Positions 55,146-64,000 of a stretch of DNA of 64,000 nucleotides are shown piece by piece; the first letter of the stretch is position 1, and each line of letters opens with the position of its first letter. This DNA is from Sterolibacterium denitrificans. GTDB lineage: Bacteria > Pseudomonadota > Gammaproteobacteria > Burkholderiales > Rhodocyclaceae. Location: contig NZ_LT837803.1 in assembly GCF_900174485.1 (NCBI RefSeq), forward strand, positions 2,061,305 to 2,125,304, read 5' to 3'. The notes beneath the pieces are model-generated. The model saw nothing but the letters and a program-made list of their open reading frames with translations. It was not told the DNA's origin and searched no databases. The translations under genes were made by a program, and so were the position numbers.

Positions 55146-56618
55146 ATGCCCACGATCCAGAATATGCCGCCACGCAAACCGTCGCCGCCATACAAGAGCA
55201 GGCGCGGCCAGACGGGGTTCGCCCTGCTGGAAATCCTGATTTCCGTGGTTCTGCTCGGCTTCATCATCACGGGCGCGGCGTTCATGGTCGACAATCATCT
55301 GGAAAAGGTCCGCACGGCAGCCACGGCCCAGCAGATGCAGATCTTCGCCAAGGCGACGCAGGCCTTCATCAAGGACAACTACGCCTATCTGACCACGGGC
55401 GGCAATGGCATCGTGCCGGCCACGAGCACGGTACCTTCGGTCATTACGGTAGACATCCTGAAAAACACGCCCAATCCGGAAAGCGGCCAGTCGTCCGCAA
55501 CACGCTACCTACCCACCGGCTTCCAGGAAAAAAACGGCTACCAGCAAACCCTCTGCGCGCTGATCTTGCGGCCCAATCCCACTGCCAACGAGCTGTATGC
55601 CCTGGTCGTTACCGAAGGCGGAGAGTCCATCAACGACGTCGATCTGAGCCTGCTTGCCGCCTCGCTGGGCGCGGCCGGTGGCGGCATCTATGCAAAGAAT
55701 CCCAGCCGCGCCAAGGGCACCCTGGGCAAATGGGAGTTCGATCTGAATACGGATCCCGTCGGCCGGAATTTCAGGAATGTCCAGACCAGTTGCACAGGCA
55801 ATCCCGTCAATCTCACGCCCGGCCACCCCCTGATGGCACTGTGGTTTTCCGAAGACCCCGCGTCGGCTTTTCTCCACCGCAACGAAGTGGCGGGACACCC
55901 TGAACTCAACACCATGCAAACGGATGTGCGCTTCAAGGATGACTTCATCGATGAATTCGACCAGAACAATCCCGTATTCTTTGGTGGCGCCACGGCCCAG
56001 TTGATCATCGAACGGGTCGTGGGCGAAGAGTGCAACAAGTATCCGACGGCGGGTTCGCCCGTCAATCCCCAGACGGGAAAAAAGGAAGTTCCGCTGGGCA
56101 CCATGGCACGCACGGAAGACGGCGAAGTCCTGTTCTGCCAGGAGGATGCCGTCAGGAAAAAGAACTACTGGGTCAGAAATATTTCGGCGGGGCGATGGGA
56201 GTTTGAGTTGATCAGACCGCAAAGCCTGGGCCTGAACCGCAAAAAATTCGTCGGCATGGGCTATCTCGTCGATAAGGATCACTTCAGCGGTACCCTGCAC
56301 TGCTCCCCCAATGAAAATAGCGCATTTGTCTGCGGCAGCGCGGGCAACGTCGATTGCCGGCCGGAGTCTTTCTCGAAAGCCTTCCTCTGGAATGGAGAGG
56401 CCATCCTGTCTACGACCTGGATTCCTCCGACGAATCCGCTGAATCCTGTCCAATGGACGCCCAAATGGCAACAGGAACAACAGCAGATAAGATGCACCTG
56501 GTACTACGCCCGAGGCGCGGATTGCTCTGTTGGTTCCGGCCCATCCTGCTACACGGATCAACATCGGGTTGATGTCGTCAATCTGAAAGTAGAAAATCCA
56601 ATACGCAGGAAGTGGTAA
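55146..56618 (+). CDS. PilV-like type IVb minor pilin / tip adhesin, copy 1
   Basis: 490 residues from ATG 55146. Prepilin site RRGQTG^FALLE with cleavage after Gly24 and Glu at +5. The N-terminal pilin-like domain runs to about residue 230; SAFLHRNEVAGHPELNTMQTD (about 238-258) resembles the constant region of shufflon PilV proteins. A distal module has EECNKYPTAG ... GTMARTEDGEVLFCQ (about 295-330), recalling the C-terminal segment of R64 PilV tips, then a Cys-rich end. Closely paralogous to the next gene. Confidence 0.82.
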   Translation: MPTIQNMPPRKPSPPYKSRRGQTGFALLEILISVVLLGFIITGAAFMVDNHLEKVRTAATAQQMQIFAKATQAFIKDNYAYLTTGGNGIVPATSTVPSVITVDILKNTPNPESGQSSATRYLPTGFQEKNGYQQTLCALILRPNPTANELYALVVTEGGESINDVDLSLLAASLGAAGGGIYAKNPSRAKGTLGKWEFDLNTDPVGRNFRNVQTSCTGNPVNLTPGHPLMALWFSEDPASAFLHRNEVAGHPELNTMQTDVRFKDDFIDEFDQNNPVFFGGATAQLIIERVVGEECNKYPTAGSPVNPQTGKKEVPLGTMARTEDGEVLFCQEDAVRKKNYWVRNISAGRWEFELIRPQSLGLNRKKFVGMGYLVDKDHFSGTLHCSPNENSAFVCGSAGNVDCRPESFSKAFLWNGEAILSTTWIPPTNPLNPVQWTPKWQQEQQQIRCTWYYARGADCSVGSGPSCYTDQHRVDVVNLKVENPIRRKW

Positions 56619-56674
56619 CGTACAACGTAACGTATCGCCATCGACCGCAACAGAACAAAGGAAGCTCAGCCAAG

Positions 56675-58081
56675 ATGCGCCAGAACCATCGTTCCAATCA
56701 AACAGGGATCGCACTGCTGGAAGTGCTGGTCTCCCTGTTCCTGCTTGGCATCATCATCACGGGTGCGGTTTCCATGGTCGACAATCATCTGGAAAAAACC
56801 CGCACGGCGGCCACCGTCCAGCAGATGCAGATCTTTGCCAAGGGCGTGAAGGATTTCGTCAAGGACAACTACACTCACCTGGTCAAGGGTGGCGGCACGC
56901 TGATACCGGCCAGCGCCACCCAGCCCGCGGTACTGACGGTAGCCACGCTGCAGAACACGCCCAACCCCATCACCGGCCAAGTCTCGGCCACCCGCTACCT
57001 GCCCATCGGCTTTCAGGACAAGAACAGTTACCAGCAGACCCTCTGCGCGCTGGTGCTGCAGCCCAAGCCCAACGAACTCTATACCCTGATCGTGACGGAA
57101 AGCCTCGATGCAGGCGCGAAAGCCATCAATGACATCGACCTGAGCCTGCTGGCGGCATCATTGGGCGCGGCGGGTGGCGGGATCTATGCAAAGGATGAAA
57201 ACCTCGCCAAAGGCACCCTGGGCAAATGGGAGTTCAACCTGACGACGGATCAGGTTGGCAGATATTTCAAGAATGCGCAGACCAATTGCGCCGGCCAGGC
57301 CAGGCCGATCAAGCTTGAAAAAGGCCACCCCCTGATGGCGCTATGGTTTGCCGAAGATACCTCCTCGGCCTTCCTGTACCGCGATGAAGTACCGGGACAT
57401 CCCGAGCTCAACACCATGCAGACGGATCTCAAGTTCAAGGACGACGTTTTCGACAAGACGAATCCGAACAATCCGAAGTTCGTCAGCGGCGGCGCTTCGC
57501 TACAGTTGCAGCTCGTACGCAAAATCGGCGAGAAATGCGACGATACGCCCACGGCAGGCTCCCCGACAAACTCACTGACCGGGAAAAAGGAAGTGCCCGT
57601 AGGCACCCTGGCCCGCACGGCAAAGGGCGACATCATCGCCTGTCAGAACATGGGTACGGAACGCATCTGGACCGGCCCCATCACCATCAGCCGCTGGAAA
57701 TTCAAACTGACAAGGCCCGCCGGCCGGGAAGGCCAGGCGACCGAATGGTTCAGGGGCACGGGCTATTTCATCGACAGCAACCATTTCAGCGGCCTGCTGC
57801 ATTGCGATCCGGATGTCAGCAACGATTTCGCCTGCGGCAGCGCCGGCAACATCGATTGCAGCATCGCCCCGAATCAGCCGGACTGCGCCTGGTACTACGG
57901 CAGGGGATACGTCAAAACCGAAACGGTCGTCATCACCGTCTATGAACCTTGGGACATCTTCAAACTTTTCCCGCAGAACTATACGATCAGCACACCCGTC
58001 ACCAAAAAGCACATGGTGGATGTCGTCAATCTGCAAGTGGTCGATACGCCGCAACTGGACGAACCCAAGCAGATCTGGTGA
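56675..58081 (+). CDS. PilV-like type IVb minor pilin / tip adhesin, copy 2
   Basis: 468 residues from ATG 56675 (AGGA upstream); a GTG at 56612, overlapping copy 1, is the alternative. Prepilin site NQTG^IALLE, then VDNHLEKTRTAATVQQMQIFAKG shared almost exactly with copy 1. VPGHPELNTMQTDLKFKD and KCDDTPTAGS ... GTLARTAKGDIIACQ correspond to the shufflon-constant and distal adhesin motifs. The last 90 residues diverge most from copy 1, but both end in VDVVNLxV. A tandem duplication is evident; no recombinase or inverted segments adjoin. Confidence 0.82.
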   Translation: MRQNHRSNQTGIALLEVLVSLFLLGIIITGAVSMVDNHLEKTRTAATVQQMQIFAKGVKDFVKDNYTHLVKGGGTLIPASATQPAVLTVATLQNTPNPITGQVSATRYLPIGFQDKNSYQQTLCALVLQPKPNELYTLIVTESLDAGAKAINDIDLSLLAASLGAAGGGIYAKDENLAKGTLGKWEFNLTTDQVGRYFKNAQTNCAGQARPIKLEKGHPLMALWFAEDTSSAFLYRDEVPGHPELNTMQTDLKFKDDVFDKTNPNNPKFVSGGASLQLQLVRKIGEKCDDTPTAGSPTNSLTGKKEVPVGTLARTAKGDIIACQNMGTERIWTGPITISRWKFKLTRPAGREGQATEWFRGTGYFIDSNHFSGLLHCDPDVSNDFACGSAGNIDCSIAPNQPDCAWYYGRGYVKTETVVITVYEPWDIFKLFPQNYTISTPVTKKHMVDVVNLQVVDTPQLDEPKQIW

Positions 58082-58093
58082 GGTGCATGGACG

Positions 58094-58114
58094 CGATGCA
58101 GCACCGCTGCATCG
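58094..58114. terminator. Hairpin between pilus operon and convergent regulator
   Basis: 8 bp stem CGATGCAG/CTGCATCG with a five-base loop in an 81-base convergent gap. No T run, so termination efficiency is doubtful. Confidence 0.4.
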
Positions 58115-58162
58115 TAGCATCGCCACATCGACGGCGGCGCATCGTGAAATCCGCTTACTCGT

Positions 58163-58978
58163 TCACTCGCCCTGCGCCAGCAATGGCTTGAGCACCACCA
58201 GCTTCAGGTGCTCCTGCCCGACGGGAGACAGGGTGAATTGCCGATAGCTGACCAGCCCGCGCCGGGGATGCCTGAAGCTACGCTCTCCGCCCTGCCGCTC
58301 CAGCACGTCGTGCAGTTTCCAGTAGCGGGCAAATTCCGATTCCGGGCTGCTCTGCTGCAATTCCGCGATCAGCCGCTGCAAGCCGGGTTCTTCCAGACGG
58401 CCGCGGCAATCGGCGCGAAACTCGGCGCAAATCCGCCGGGCGCGGGATTCCCAATCGACCACCAGTTGCCTGGCCTGCGGATCGAGAAAAACGAAGCGCA
58501 GCAAATTCGGCAGGGGAAGCGCGCCGGGCGTGACCTGATCCAGCCAGCCGGTGAATAACGCCGCCGCCAGCGGATTCCAGGCCAGCACGTCCCAATAACG
58601 CCCCAGAATGTAGGCCGGCATGCGGAACTCAGCGAGCAGCTCGATCAAGGCCTCCGGCGCGCTGTCATTCTCATCCGCGCGCTCCACTCCATGCGGATCG
58701 CTGCGCCCGGCCATGTCGAACAGGTAGCTGCGTTCCGGCCCGGTCAGGCGCAAGGCCTGGGCGAGGCGTTCCAGCACTTCGTGCGAAACCTGCACGTCGC
58801 GTCCCTGCTCGATCCAGGTGTACCAGGTCGGGCTGATGCCCGCCAGTTGCGCCACTTCCTCGCGCCGCAAACCGGGCGTGCGGCGCCGGCTGCCCGCTGG
58901 AAACCCGAAAGCTTCCGGCGCGCAGCGCTGCCGCAGCGCGCACAAAAACTCACCCAGTTCCTTGCGCCGCGTATCCAT
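58163..58978 (-). CDS. XRE-type regulator with MmyB-like ligand-binding domain
   Basis: 271 residues. N-terminal Cro/C1 helix-turn-helix (RRTPGLRREEVAQLAGISPTWYTWIEQGRDVQVSHEVLERLAQAL) followed by the MmyB-like domain (PAYILGRYWDVLAWNPLAAALFTGW ... NLLRFVFLDPQARQLVVDWES). Members often regulate adjacent oxidoreductases or fatty-acid genes; no such gene adjoins here. GGAGAAA precedes the ATG. Convergent with the pilus operon, so control of it is possible but unsupported. Confidence 0.9.
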   Translation of the reverse strand: MDTRRKELGEFLCALRQRCAPEAFGFPAGSRRRTPGLRREEVAQLAGISPTWYTWIEQGRDVQVSHEVLERLAQALRLTGPERSYLFDMAGRSDPHGVERADENDSAPEALIELLAEFRMPAYILGRYWDVLAWNPLAAALFTGWLDQVTPGALPLPNLLRFVFLDPQARQLVVDWESRARRICAEFRADCRGRLEEPGLQRLIAELQQSSPESEFARYWKLHDVLERQGGERSFRHPRRGLVSYRQFTLSPVGQEHLKLVVLKPLLAQGE

Positions 58979-59352
58979 GTATTTTCTCCATGATCACGTT
59001 TCCTGTTAGTCAATATACCAGTATAAATACTAGTCTTGTTCCGGTATCCTGACGGTAATAACATCCGTAACACTGCTGCCGGAAAGCAAACCAACGCAAG
59101 CAAGCTGCGGCCGCCAGTGTCGTGTTGCACGCTGATTGATATATAAAGAATCACACATTTGTCGTCCCCGCGCAGGCGGGGACCCAGGTACGTACTGGAT
59201 TCCCGCCTGCGCGGGAATGACGAAGCCGATATTCATATATTCCGTCAGGAATGCAGCATTGCACTAGATACAACAGATACCTGCCTTCAACCACAACCCA
59301 CCCGTTCCAGACCCCTGAATGCGAACGGGCCTGCACAGAAGAGGAGCCCGCC
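58979..59352. promoter_or_regulatory. Divergent control region between the XRE regulator and leuCDB
   Basis: Contains an AGTAT-AA-ATACT palindrome (59020-59031), candidate operator of the XRE regulator, the palindromic repeat at 59161, an ATTCC-N4-GGAAT palindrome (59239-59252) that could bind a LysR-type leucine regulator, and a CCCGTTC/GAACGGG leader hairpin (59301-59307, 59323-59329) just before leuC. No leucine-codon-rich leader peptide is obvious. Confidence 0.45.
59161..59223. repeat. Intergenic palindromic repeat, copy 3 (inverted)
   Basis: GTCCCCGCGCAGGCGGGGAC and the mirrored ATTCCCGCCTGCGCGGGAAT arms across 63 bp, in opposite orientation to copies 1 and 2. Lies in the leader of leuC. 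Confidence 0.85.
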
Positions 59353-60783
59353 ATGGCCGGCAAAACCCTTTATGACAAGCTCTGGGATGCCCACGTCGTG
59401 CACACCGAAGACGATGGCACCAGCCTGCTCTACATCGACCGCCATCTGATCCACGAAGTCACCAGCCCGCAGGCTTTCGAAGGCCTGCGCCTGAGCGGCC
59501 GCAAACCCTGGCGCAATCATTCCATCGTCGCCAATCCCGACCACAACACGCCCACCGACCACTGGGAGCGCGGCATCGAAGATCCCGTCGCCCGCCTGCA
59601 GGTGGACACGCTGGACAGCAACATCAAGGAATTCGGCGCCCTCATCTACTTCCCGTTCAAGCACCGGAATCAGGGCATCCTCCACGTCGTCGGCCCGGAA
59701 AATGGCGCCACCCTACCTGGCATGACCATCGTCTGCGGCGACAGCCATACCTCCACCCACGGCGCGTTTGCCGCGCTGGCCCACGGCATCGGCACCTCCG
59801 AAGTCGAGCACGTGATGGCCACGCAAACCCTGGTGGCGAAGAAATCCAAAAGCATGCTGGTCAAGGTCGACGGCAAGCTGGGGCGCGGCGTGACCGCCAA
59901 GGATGTGGCCCTGGCCATCATCGGCAGGATCGGCACCGCCGGCGGCACGGGCTATGTCATCGAATACGGCGGCGAAGTGATCCGCAGCCTCTCGCTCGAA
60001 GGACGCATGACCATCTGCAACATGACCATCGAAGGTGGCGCGCGCGCCGGCATCGTGGCGGCGGATGAAAAAACCATTGCCTACATGAAGGACAAGCCTT
60101 TCGCGCCCAAGGGAGCGGACTGGGACAAGGCCGTCGCCCACTGGCAGACCCTGCACAGCGATGCCGACGCGCAATTCGACGCCGTGGTGGAGCTGAATGG
60201 CGCGGAGATCATGCCGCAAGTCACCTGGGGCACTTCGCCCGAGCAGGTGCTGCCGGTCAGCGGCAAAGTGCCGAACCCGGCCAGCGAAGCCGATCCGGTG
60301 AAGCGCGCCGGCATCGAGCGCGCCCTGCAATACATGGGCCTGACCGCCGATACGCCGATCGAGGCGATCCAGATCGACAAGGTGTTCATCGGCTCGTGCA
60401 CCAACTCGCGCATCGAGGATTTGCGCGCCGCAGCCAGGATCGTCAGGGATCAGGGCGGCAAAATCGCCAGCAACATCACCCAGGCGCTGGTCGTGCCCGG
60501 CTCCGGCCAGGTCAAACGCCAGGCCGAAGCCGAAGGCCTGGACCGGATTTTCATCGACGCCGGTTTTGAGTGGCGCGAGCCGGGCTGCTCGATGTGCCTG
60601 GCGATGAACAACGACCGCCTGAAGCCGGGCGAGCGCTGCGCCTCGACCTCCAACCGCAACTTCGAAGGTCGCCAGGGCCCGGGCGGGCGCACCCATCTGG
60701 TGAGTCCGGAAATGGCGGCTGCGGCCGCGCTTGCCGGTCATTTCGTCGATGTCCGCAACCAGATTCAAGGAGAGACACTGTGA
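59353..60783 (+). CDS. leuC: 3-isopropylmalate dehydratase large subunit
   Basis: 476 residues from ATG 59353 (GAGGAG upstream). Isomerises 2- to 3-isopropylmalate with LeuD, and also serves the citramalate route of CimA. Aconitase fold: [46 protein letters not shown], and the 4Fe-4S ligands Cys in FIGSCTN and GCSMCLAMN. Overlaps leuD by GTGA. Confidence 0.97.
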   Translation: MAGKTLYDKLWDAHVVHTEDDGTSLLYIDRHLIHEVTSPQAFEGLRLSGRKPWRNHSIVANPDHNTPTDHWERGIEDPVARLQVDTLDSNIKEFGALIYFPFKHRNQGILHVVGPENGATLPGMTIVCGDSHTSTHGAFAALAHGIGTSEVEHVMATQTLVAKKSKSMLVKVDGKLGRGVTAKDVALAIIGRIGTAGGTGYVIEYGGEVIRSLSLEGRMTICNMTIEGGARAGIVAADEKTIAYMKDKPFAPKGADWDKAVAHWQTLHSDADAQFDAVVELNGAEIMPQVTWGTSPEQVLPVSGKVPNPASEADPVKRAGIERALQYMGLTADTPIEAIQIDKVFIGSCTNSRIEDLRAAARIVRDQGGKIASNITQALVVPGSGQVKRQAEAEGLDRIFIDAGFEWREPGCSMCLAMNNDRLKPGERCASTSNRNFEGRQGPGGRTHLVSPEMAAAAALAGHFVDVRNQIQGETL

Positions 60784-61418
60784 AAGCCTTCAAACACACG
60801 AACGGCCTGGTCGCGCCGCTGGATCGCGCCAACGTCGATACCGACGCCATCATCCCCAAGCAGTTTCTGAAATCCATCAAGCGCTCCGGTTTCGGCCCGT
60901 ATCTGTTCGACGAATGGCGCTATCTGGACTACGGCGATGTCGGCATGGATTGCAGCAAGCGGCCATTGAACCCGGATTTCAGCCTCAACCAGCCGCGCTA
61001 CCAGGGCGCGCAGGTACTGCTCGCCCGCGACAACTTCGGTTGCGGCTCCAGCCGCGAACACGCGCCCTGGGCGATCGAGGATTACGGTTTCCAGGTGATC
61101 ATCGCACCGTCGTTTGCCGACATCTTCTTCAACAACTGCTTCAAGAACGGCCTGCTGCCCATCGTCGCCCCGAGCGAAATCGTCGACAAGCTGTTCCAGG
61201 AATGCGCCGCCAACGAAGGCTACAGGCTGGAAGTGGATCTGCCCAGCCAGACGGTGAAAAGTCCGCTCGGCTGGTCCTTCCAGTTCGACATCACGCCGCA
61301 CCGCAAGCACTGCCTGTTGAACGGCCTGGATGAAATCGGCCTGACCTTGCAGCATGCCGACAAGATTCGCGCTTTCGAGGAAAAACACCAGGCTGCCCAG
61401 CCCTGGCTGTTTGCCTGA
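60780..61418 (+). CDS. leuD: 3-isopropylmalate dehydratase small subunit
   Basis: 212 residues from a GTG start that overlaps the leuC stop, with AAGGAGAG upstream. Swivel domain of the isomerase: [18 protein letters not shown] and [20 protein letters not shown] motifs. Translationally coupled to leuC for 1:1 subunits. Confidence 0.97.
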   Translation: MKAFKHTNGLVAPLDRANVDTDAIIPKQFLKSIKRSGFGPYLFDEWRYLDYGDVGMDCSKRPLNPDFSLNQPRYQGAQVLLARDNFGCGSSREHAPWAIEDYGFQVIIAPSFADIFFNNCFKNGLLPIVAPSEIVDKLFQECAANEGYRLEVDLPSQTVKSPLGWSFQFDITPHRKHCLLNGLDEIGLTLQHADKIRAFEEKHQAAQPWLFA

Positions 61419-61453
61419 CTCAAAAACTCACAAACTTACAGACAAGGATCGAC

Positions 61454-62524
61454 ATGAAAATCGCAGTTCTGCCGGGCGACGGCATCGGCCCGGAAATCAT
61501 CACGCAGGCCTTGCGCGTGCTCGATGTCTTCAAGAGCGAAGGCATGAAAATCGAAATCGAGGAAGCCCTCCTCGGCGGCGGCGCGGTGGATGCCACCGGC
61601 TCGCCCTACCCTGAAGCCACGCAGAAAATCGCCCGCGCGGCCGACGCCGTGCTGCTCGGCGCCGTCGGCGGCCCGCAGTGGGACAACCTGCCCCGCCCGC
61701 AACGCCCGGAGCGCGGCCTGCTGGGCATCCGCAAGGATCTCAACCTGTTCGCCAACCTGCGCCCGGCCGTGCTGTATGCGGAACTGGCCAACGCCTCGTC
61801 GCTGAAACCCGAGATCGTCGCCGGTCTGGACATCATGATCGTGCGCGAGCTCACCGGCGACATCTACTTCGGCGAACCGCGCGGCATCACGACGGAAAAC
61901 GGCAAGCGCGTGGGCCGCAACACCATGATCTACGACGAGGACGAAATCCGCCGCATCGGTCGCGTGGCCTTCCAGGCCGCCCAGCGCCGCAACAAAAAGC
62001 TGTGCTCGGTCGACAAGATGAACGTGCTGGAAACCACCCAGTTGTGGCGCGACGTGATGAACGAGCTGGCGCCGGAATATCCGGACGTCGAACTCAGCCA
62101 CATGCTGGTCGACAACGCCGCCATGCAGCTGGTGCGCAATCCCAAGCAGTTCGACGTGATGGTCACCGGCAACATCTTCGGCGACATCCTTTCCGACGAA
62201 GCCTCGATGCTCACCGGCTCGATCGGCATGCTGCCCTCGGCCTCGCTGGACGAGAACAACAAGGGCATGTACGAGCCTTGCCACGGCTCGGCGCCGGACA
62301 TCGCCGGCAAGAACCTCGCCAATCCGCTGGCCACCATCCTCTCGGCGGCGATGATGCTGCGCTACAGCTTCAATGACGAAGCCTCAGCCACGCGCATCGA
62401 GACGGCGGTGAAGAAAGTGCTCGCCGCCGGCTATCGCACCGGCGACATTTTCGAGCCGGGCACCCAGAAGGTCTCCTGCTCGGAGATGGGAGATCAAGTC
62501 GTGGCAGCGCTGGCGGCACTGTAA
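61454..62524 (+). CDS. leuB: 3-isopropylmalate dehydrogenase
   Basis: 356 residues. NAD-dependent oxidative decarboxylation of 3-isopropylmalate. [55 protein letters not shown] and [14 protein letters not shown] are family motifs. Last gene of leuCDB, 35 bases after leuD. leuA is not in the window. Confidence 0.98.
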   Translation: MKIAVLPGDGIGPEIITQALRVLDVFKSEGMKIEIEEALLGGGAVDATGSPYPEATQKIARAADAVLLGAVGGPQWDNLPRPQRPERGLLGIRKDLNLFANLRPAVLYAELANASSLKPEIVAGLDIMIVRELTGDIYFGEPRGITTENGKRVGRNTMIYDEDEIRRIGRVAFQAAQRRNKKLCSVDKMNVLETTQLWRDVMNELAPEYPDVELSHMLVDNAAMQLVRNPKQFDVMVTGNIFGDILSDEASMLTGSIGMLPSASLDENNKGMYEPCHGSAPDIAGKNLANPLATILSAAMMLRYSFNDEASATRIETAVKKVLAAGYRTGDIFEPGTQKVSCSEMGDQVVAALAAL

Positions 62525-62577
62525 GTTACGGCGCAGTGTATGGCTCCATGATCCCATGGCCATGACTGCGTAACGGC

Positions 62578-62619
62578 AAACCGGGCCGTCCCTGGCTTCT
62601 GCTTCGGGCGGCCCGGTTT
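62578..62619. terminator. Terminator after leuB, probably bidirectional
   Basis: AAACCGGGCCG (62578-62588) pairs with CGGCCCGGTTT (62609-62619), with a few more pairs inside. It lies in the 104-base convergent gap to the ankyrin gene; the A and T ends serve both strands. Confidence 0.75.
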
Positions 62620-62628
62620 CATTCGGCT

Positions 62629-63714
62629 TCAGATGAATTCCGGCTCGGTAAATTCCAGCTCGGTATCAGGCCCATCCAGAATTTCGTCTGCGGACTCTCG
62701 AGGCGCCTGTTGCTCCTGTTCATTCTGTTGCTCTTGTTCCCCTTGTTCCGTTCCCGGCACATCCTCATCCTCACCCACGGCCTGTTCAACGTCTGCCTCA
62801 ACTTCCGCCTCATTCGCAGGCGTTTCTCCGGCCTCGGTTTCTCCAGCCTCGTTTTCATCCAGACTCCCGCTCGGCGCCGGCAATTCATCCGCAGCCGGCT
62901 CGGGAGGCGCGCTTTCATCAGCCCCATCCATCTCCATCTGAATGAAAATTCGCGGCTTTTGTTCGGTTTGTTCGGTTTGTTCGGTTTGTTCGGTTTGTTC
63001 GGTTTGTTCGGTTTGTTCGGTTTGTTCGGTTTGATCGCGCAGGCGACCCGCTTGCGCGTCACGCGCCATCGCCTGCTGCAGCAATTTGGCGATCTCCAGA
63101 TTCTGCGCCGCCCGCGCAATGTCCAGCGCCGTCTGCTGCTGGCGATCGAGCAGGCTCGCATCGGCATGCCGTGCCAGCAGCAAACTGACGGCCTCCAGGT
63201 GGCCATTGCGGCTGGCAATCATCAAGGCCGTGGCGCCGTTGGCTGCCCGGGCATCGACCGCCGCGCCGTGATCGAGCAGGAAACGCATCACCGCAACGTG
63301 GCCGTTGAAAGCCGCATAGGCCAGCGGCGTCCAGCCGCCACCGGGCGGATCGATCCGGGCACCGGCAGCCACCAGTTTTTCGACGATGCCCGGATGCCCG
63401 TTGAGCGCAGCCAGCATCAGCGCCGTATCGCCATACTTGTTTCGTTTCGACAGGTTGGCGCGATTTTGCAGCAGATAATCGAGGATTTCCTCCTCGCCAT
63501 TGCGGGCAGCCAGCATCAACAGCGTATTGCCGGCACGGTCCGAGGTATTGACATCCATGCCGCGCTGCAGCAACTGCATGACCTCGGCCACGTCGCTCTG
63601 CTCCATGGCCTGCAGCAGGTCGTCATAAACGCCTGCCTGGACCGTCGCCGACATCAGTAACAGCGTAACGCAGCCCGCCGACAAAGCCTGCCGCAAGGCC
63701 GAAGCGAAGCTCAT
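62629..63714 (-). CDS. Secreted ankyrin-repeat protein with (EQT)n tract and acidic tail
   Basis: 361 residues. Signal peptide to about residue 27 (SATVQA). About five ankyrin repeats at 35-215 (for example [63 protein letters not shown]). Then an EQT tripeptide tract of about eight units and a tail rich in Glu, Pro, Ala and Asn/Gln. A periplasmic protein-interaction role is likely; ankyrin proteins beside catalase-like or TatD genes are known but no function is set. Start overlaps the tatD stop by ATGA. Confidence 0.85.
   Translation of the reverse strand: MSFASALRQALSAGCVTLLLMSATVQAGVYDDLLQAMEQSDVAEVMQLLQRGMDVNTSDRAGNTLLMLAARNGEEEILDYLLQNRANLSKRNKYGDTALMLAALNGHPGIVEKLVAAGARIDPPGGGWTPLAYAAFNGHVAVMRFLLDHGAAVDARAANGATALMIASRNGHLEAVSLLLARHADASLLDRQQQTALDIARAAQNLEIAKLLQQAMARDAQAGRLRDQTEQTEQTEQTEQTEQTEQTEQTEQKPRIFIQMEMDGADESAPPEPAADELPAPSGSLDENEAGETEAGETPANEAEVEADVEQAVGEDEDVPGTEQGEQEQQNEQEQQAPRESADEILDGPDTELEFTEPEFI
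62961..63032. repeat. 9 bp tandem repeat, eight perfect units
   Basis: Unit GTTCGGTTT (minus-strand coding AAACCGAAC phase, giving Glu-Gln-Thr) repeated eight times without mismatch inside the ankyrin-protein gene. Unit length is a multiple of three, so copy change would keep the frame. Confidence 0.97.
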
Positions 63715-64000
63715 GCCTCGCCTCGCCTGGCGCCGGCAAACAAACGGAAGAAATTCTCCGTCGTCGCCGCCGCAATCGTTTCCACGCTGGTATCGCGCAA
63801 GCGGGCCAACTCCTCGGCCACATGCACCACATACGCCGGCTCGTTGAGCTCGCCGCGATGCGGCACCGGTGCCAGATAGGGCGCATCCGTCTCGATCAGC
63901 AGGCGCTCCTGCGGCACCATCCGGGCGACCTCCTTCAGCGCCTTGGCGTTCTTGAAGGTGACGATGCCCGAAAACGAGATGTGGAAACCCAGCGCCAGCG
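63711..64000 (-). CDS. tatD: TatD family metal-dependent hydrolase, C-terminal part
   Basis: The frame stays open to the window edge; about 96 residues are visible. [46 protein letters not shown] is the TatD signature, with the metal-ligand Asp in ETDAPYL, and TTENFFRLF closes the protein. Acts as a DNase/3' exonuclease in E. coli. Stop overlaps the ankyrin gene start. Confidence 0.93.
   Translation of the reverse strand, partial: LALGFHISFSGIVTFKNAKALKEVARMVPQERLLIETDAPYLAPVPHRGELNEPAYVVHVAEELARLRDTSVETIAAATTENFFRLFAGARRGEA

Noticed and set aside
55146-58081. Shufflon inverted repeats (sfx) within the pilV-like genes
   Set aside because: No 19 bp sfx-like repeats or inverted segments seen, and no rci-type recombinase adjoins.
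62961-63032. CRISPR-like repeat array
   Set aside because: Units are 9 bp, contiguous, without spacers, and in frame inside a gene.

Overview
The window is GC-rich chromosomal DNA with dense coding and many genes coupled by ATGA overlaps. Its content is that of a metabolically versatile, probably denitrifying Betaproteobacterium: an adenosylcobalamin-dependent ribonucleotide reductase, NnrS, a DNR-like regulator, anaerobic HemN, PHA synthase and citramalate synthase. A block of steroid-dehydrogenase-like genes would suit a Sterolibacterium- or Rhodocyclales-like host. That placement is inference from gene content only.

Layout. 1-6525: end of acetate kinase, nrdJ behind a probable NrdR-controlled promoter, and a Pat-type ligase/acetyltransferase fusion. 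6571-9233: NnrS, an HDOD protein, and a tRNA-Gly/tRNA-Cys unit with its own promoter and terminators. 9305-14054: a tightly coupled operon of two SDRs, a 3beta-HSD-like enzyme and an EthD-like protein, divergent from an AraC-type regulator. 14123-17439: a secreted CocE-type lipoprotein hydrolase and a DUF4166 membrane protein. 17543-18877: an excisionase/integrase pair abutting the 3' end of tRNA-Asn. 18948-28084: aromatic aminotransferase, mini-MscS, uvrB, an LLM oxidoreductase, cimA, a PilZ protein, a ZIP transporter and dps. 28162-37123: a TetR-led beta-oxidation run (fadE, fadB, fadA, lipase, SDR, CurA-like reductase). 37270-42798: an oxygen/NO-stress module (TauE/SafE, HemN, SirB2, a DNR-like regulator without Fe-S cysteines, a polytopic membrane protein, DUF2249, hemerythrin). 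42946-45289: phaC and a universal stress protein. 59353-64000: leuCDB, an ankyrin-repeat protein with an (EQT)n tract, and the end of tatD.

The most notable block is 45926-58081, a chromosomal type IVb pilus operon in R64/Tcp order: TcpQ-like protein, secretin PilN, PilO, PilP, assembly ATPase PilQ, PilR, major pilin PilS, a second PilT-like ATPase, a PilM-like protein and two tandem PilV-like minor pilin/adhesins. No conjugation genes, shufflon recombinase or prepilin peptidase lies in the window. The two complete PilV paralogues suggest a fixed two-adhesin alternative to the switching shufflon tip of plasmid R64, and the second ATPase suggests a retractile pilus.

Three copies of one palindromic intergenic repeat (7887, 23071, 59161) are scattered through the window.
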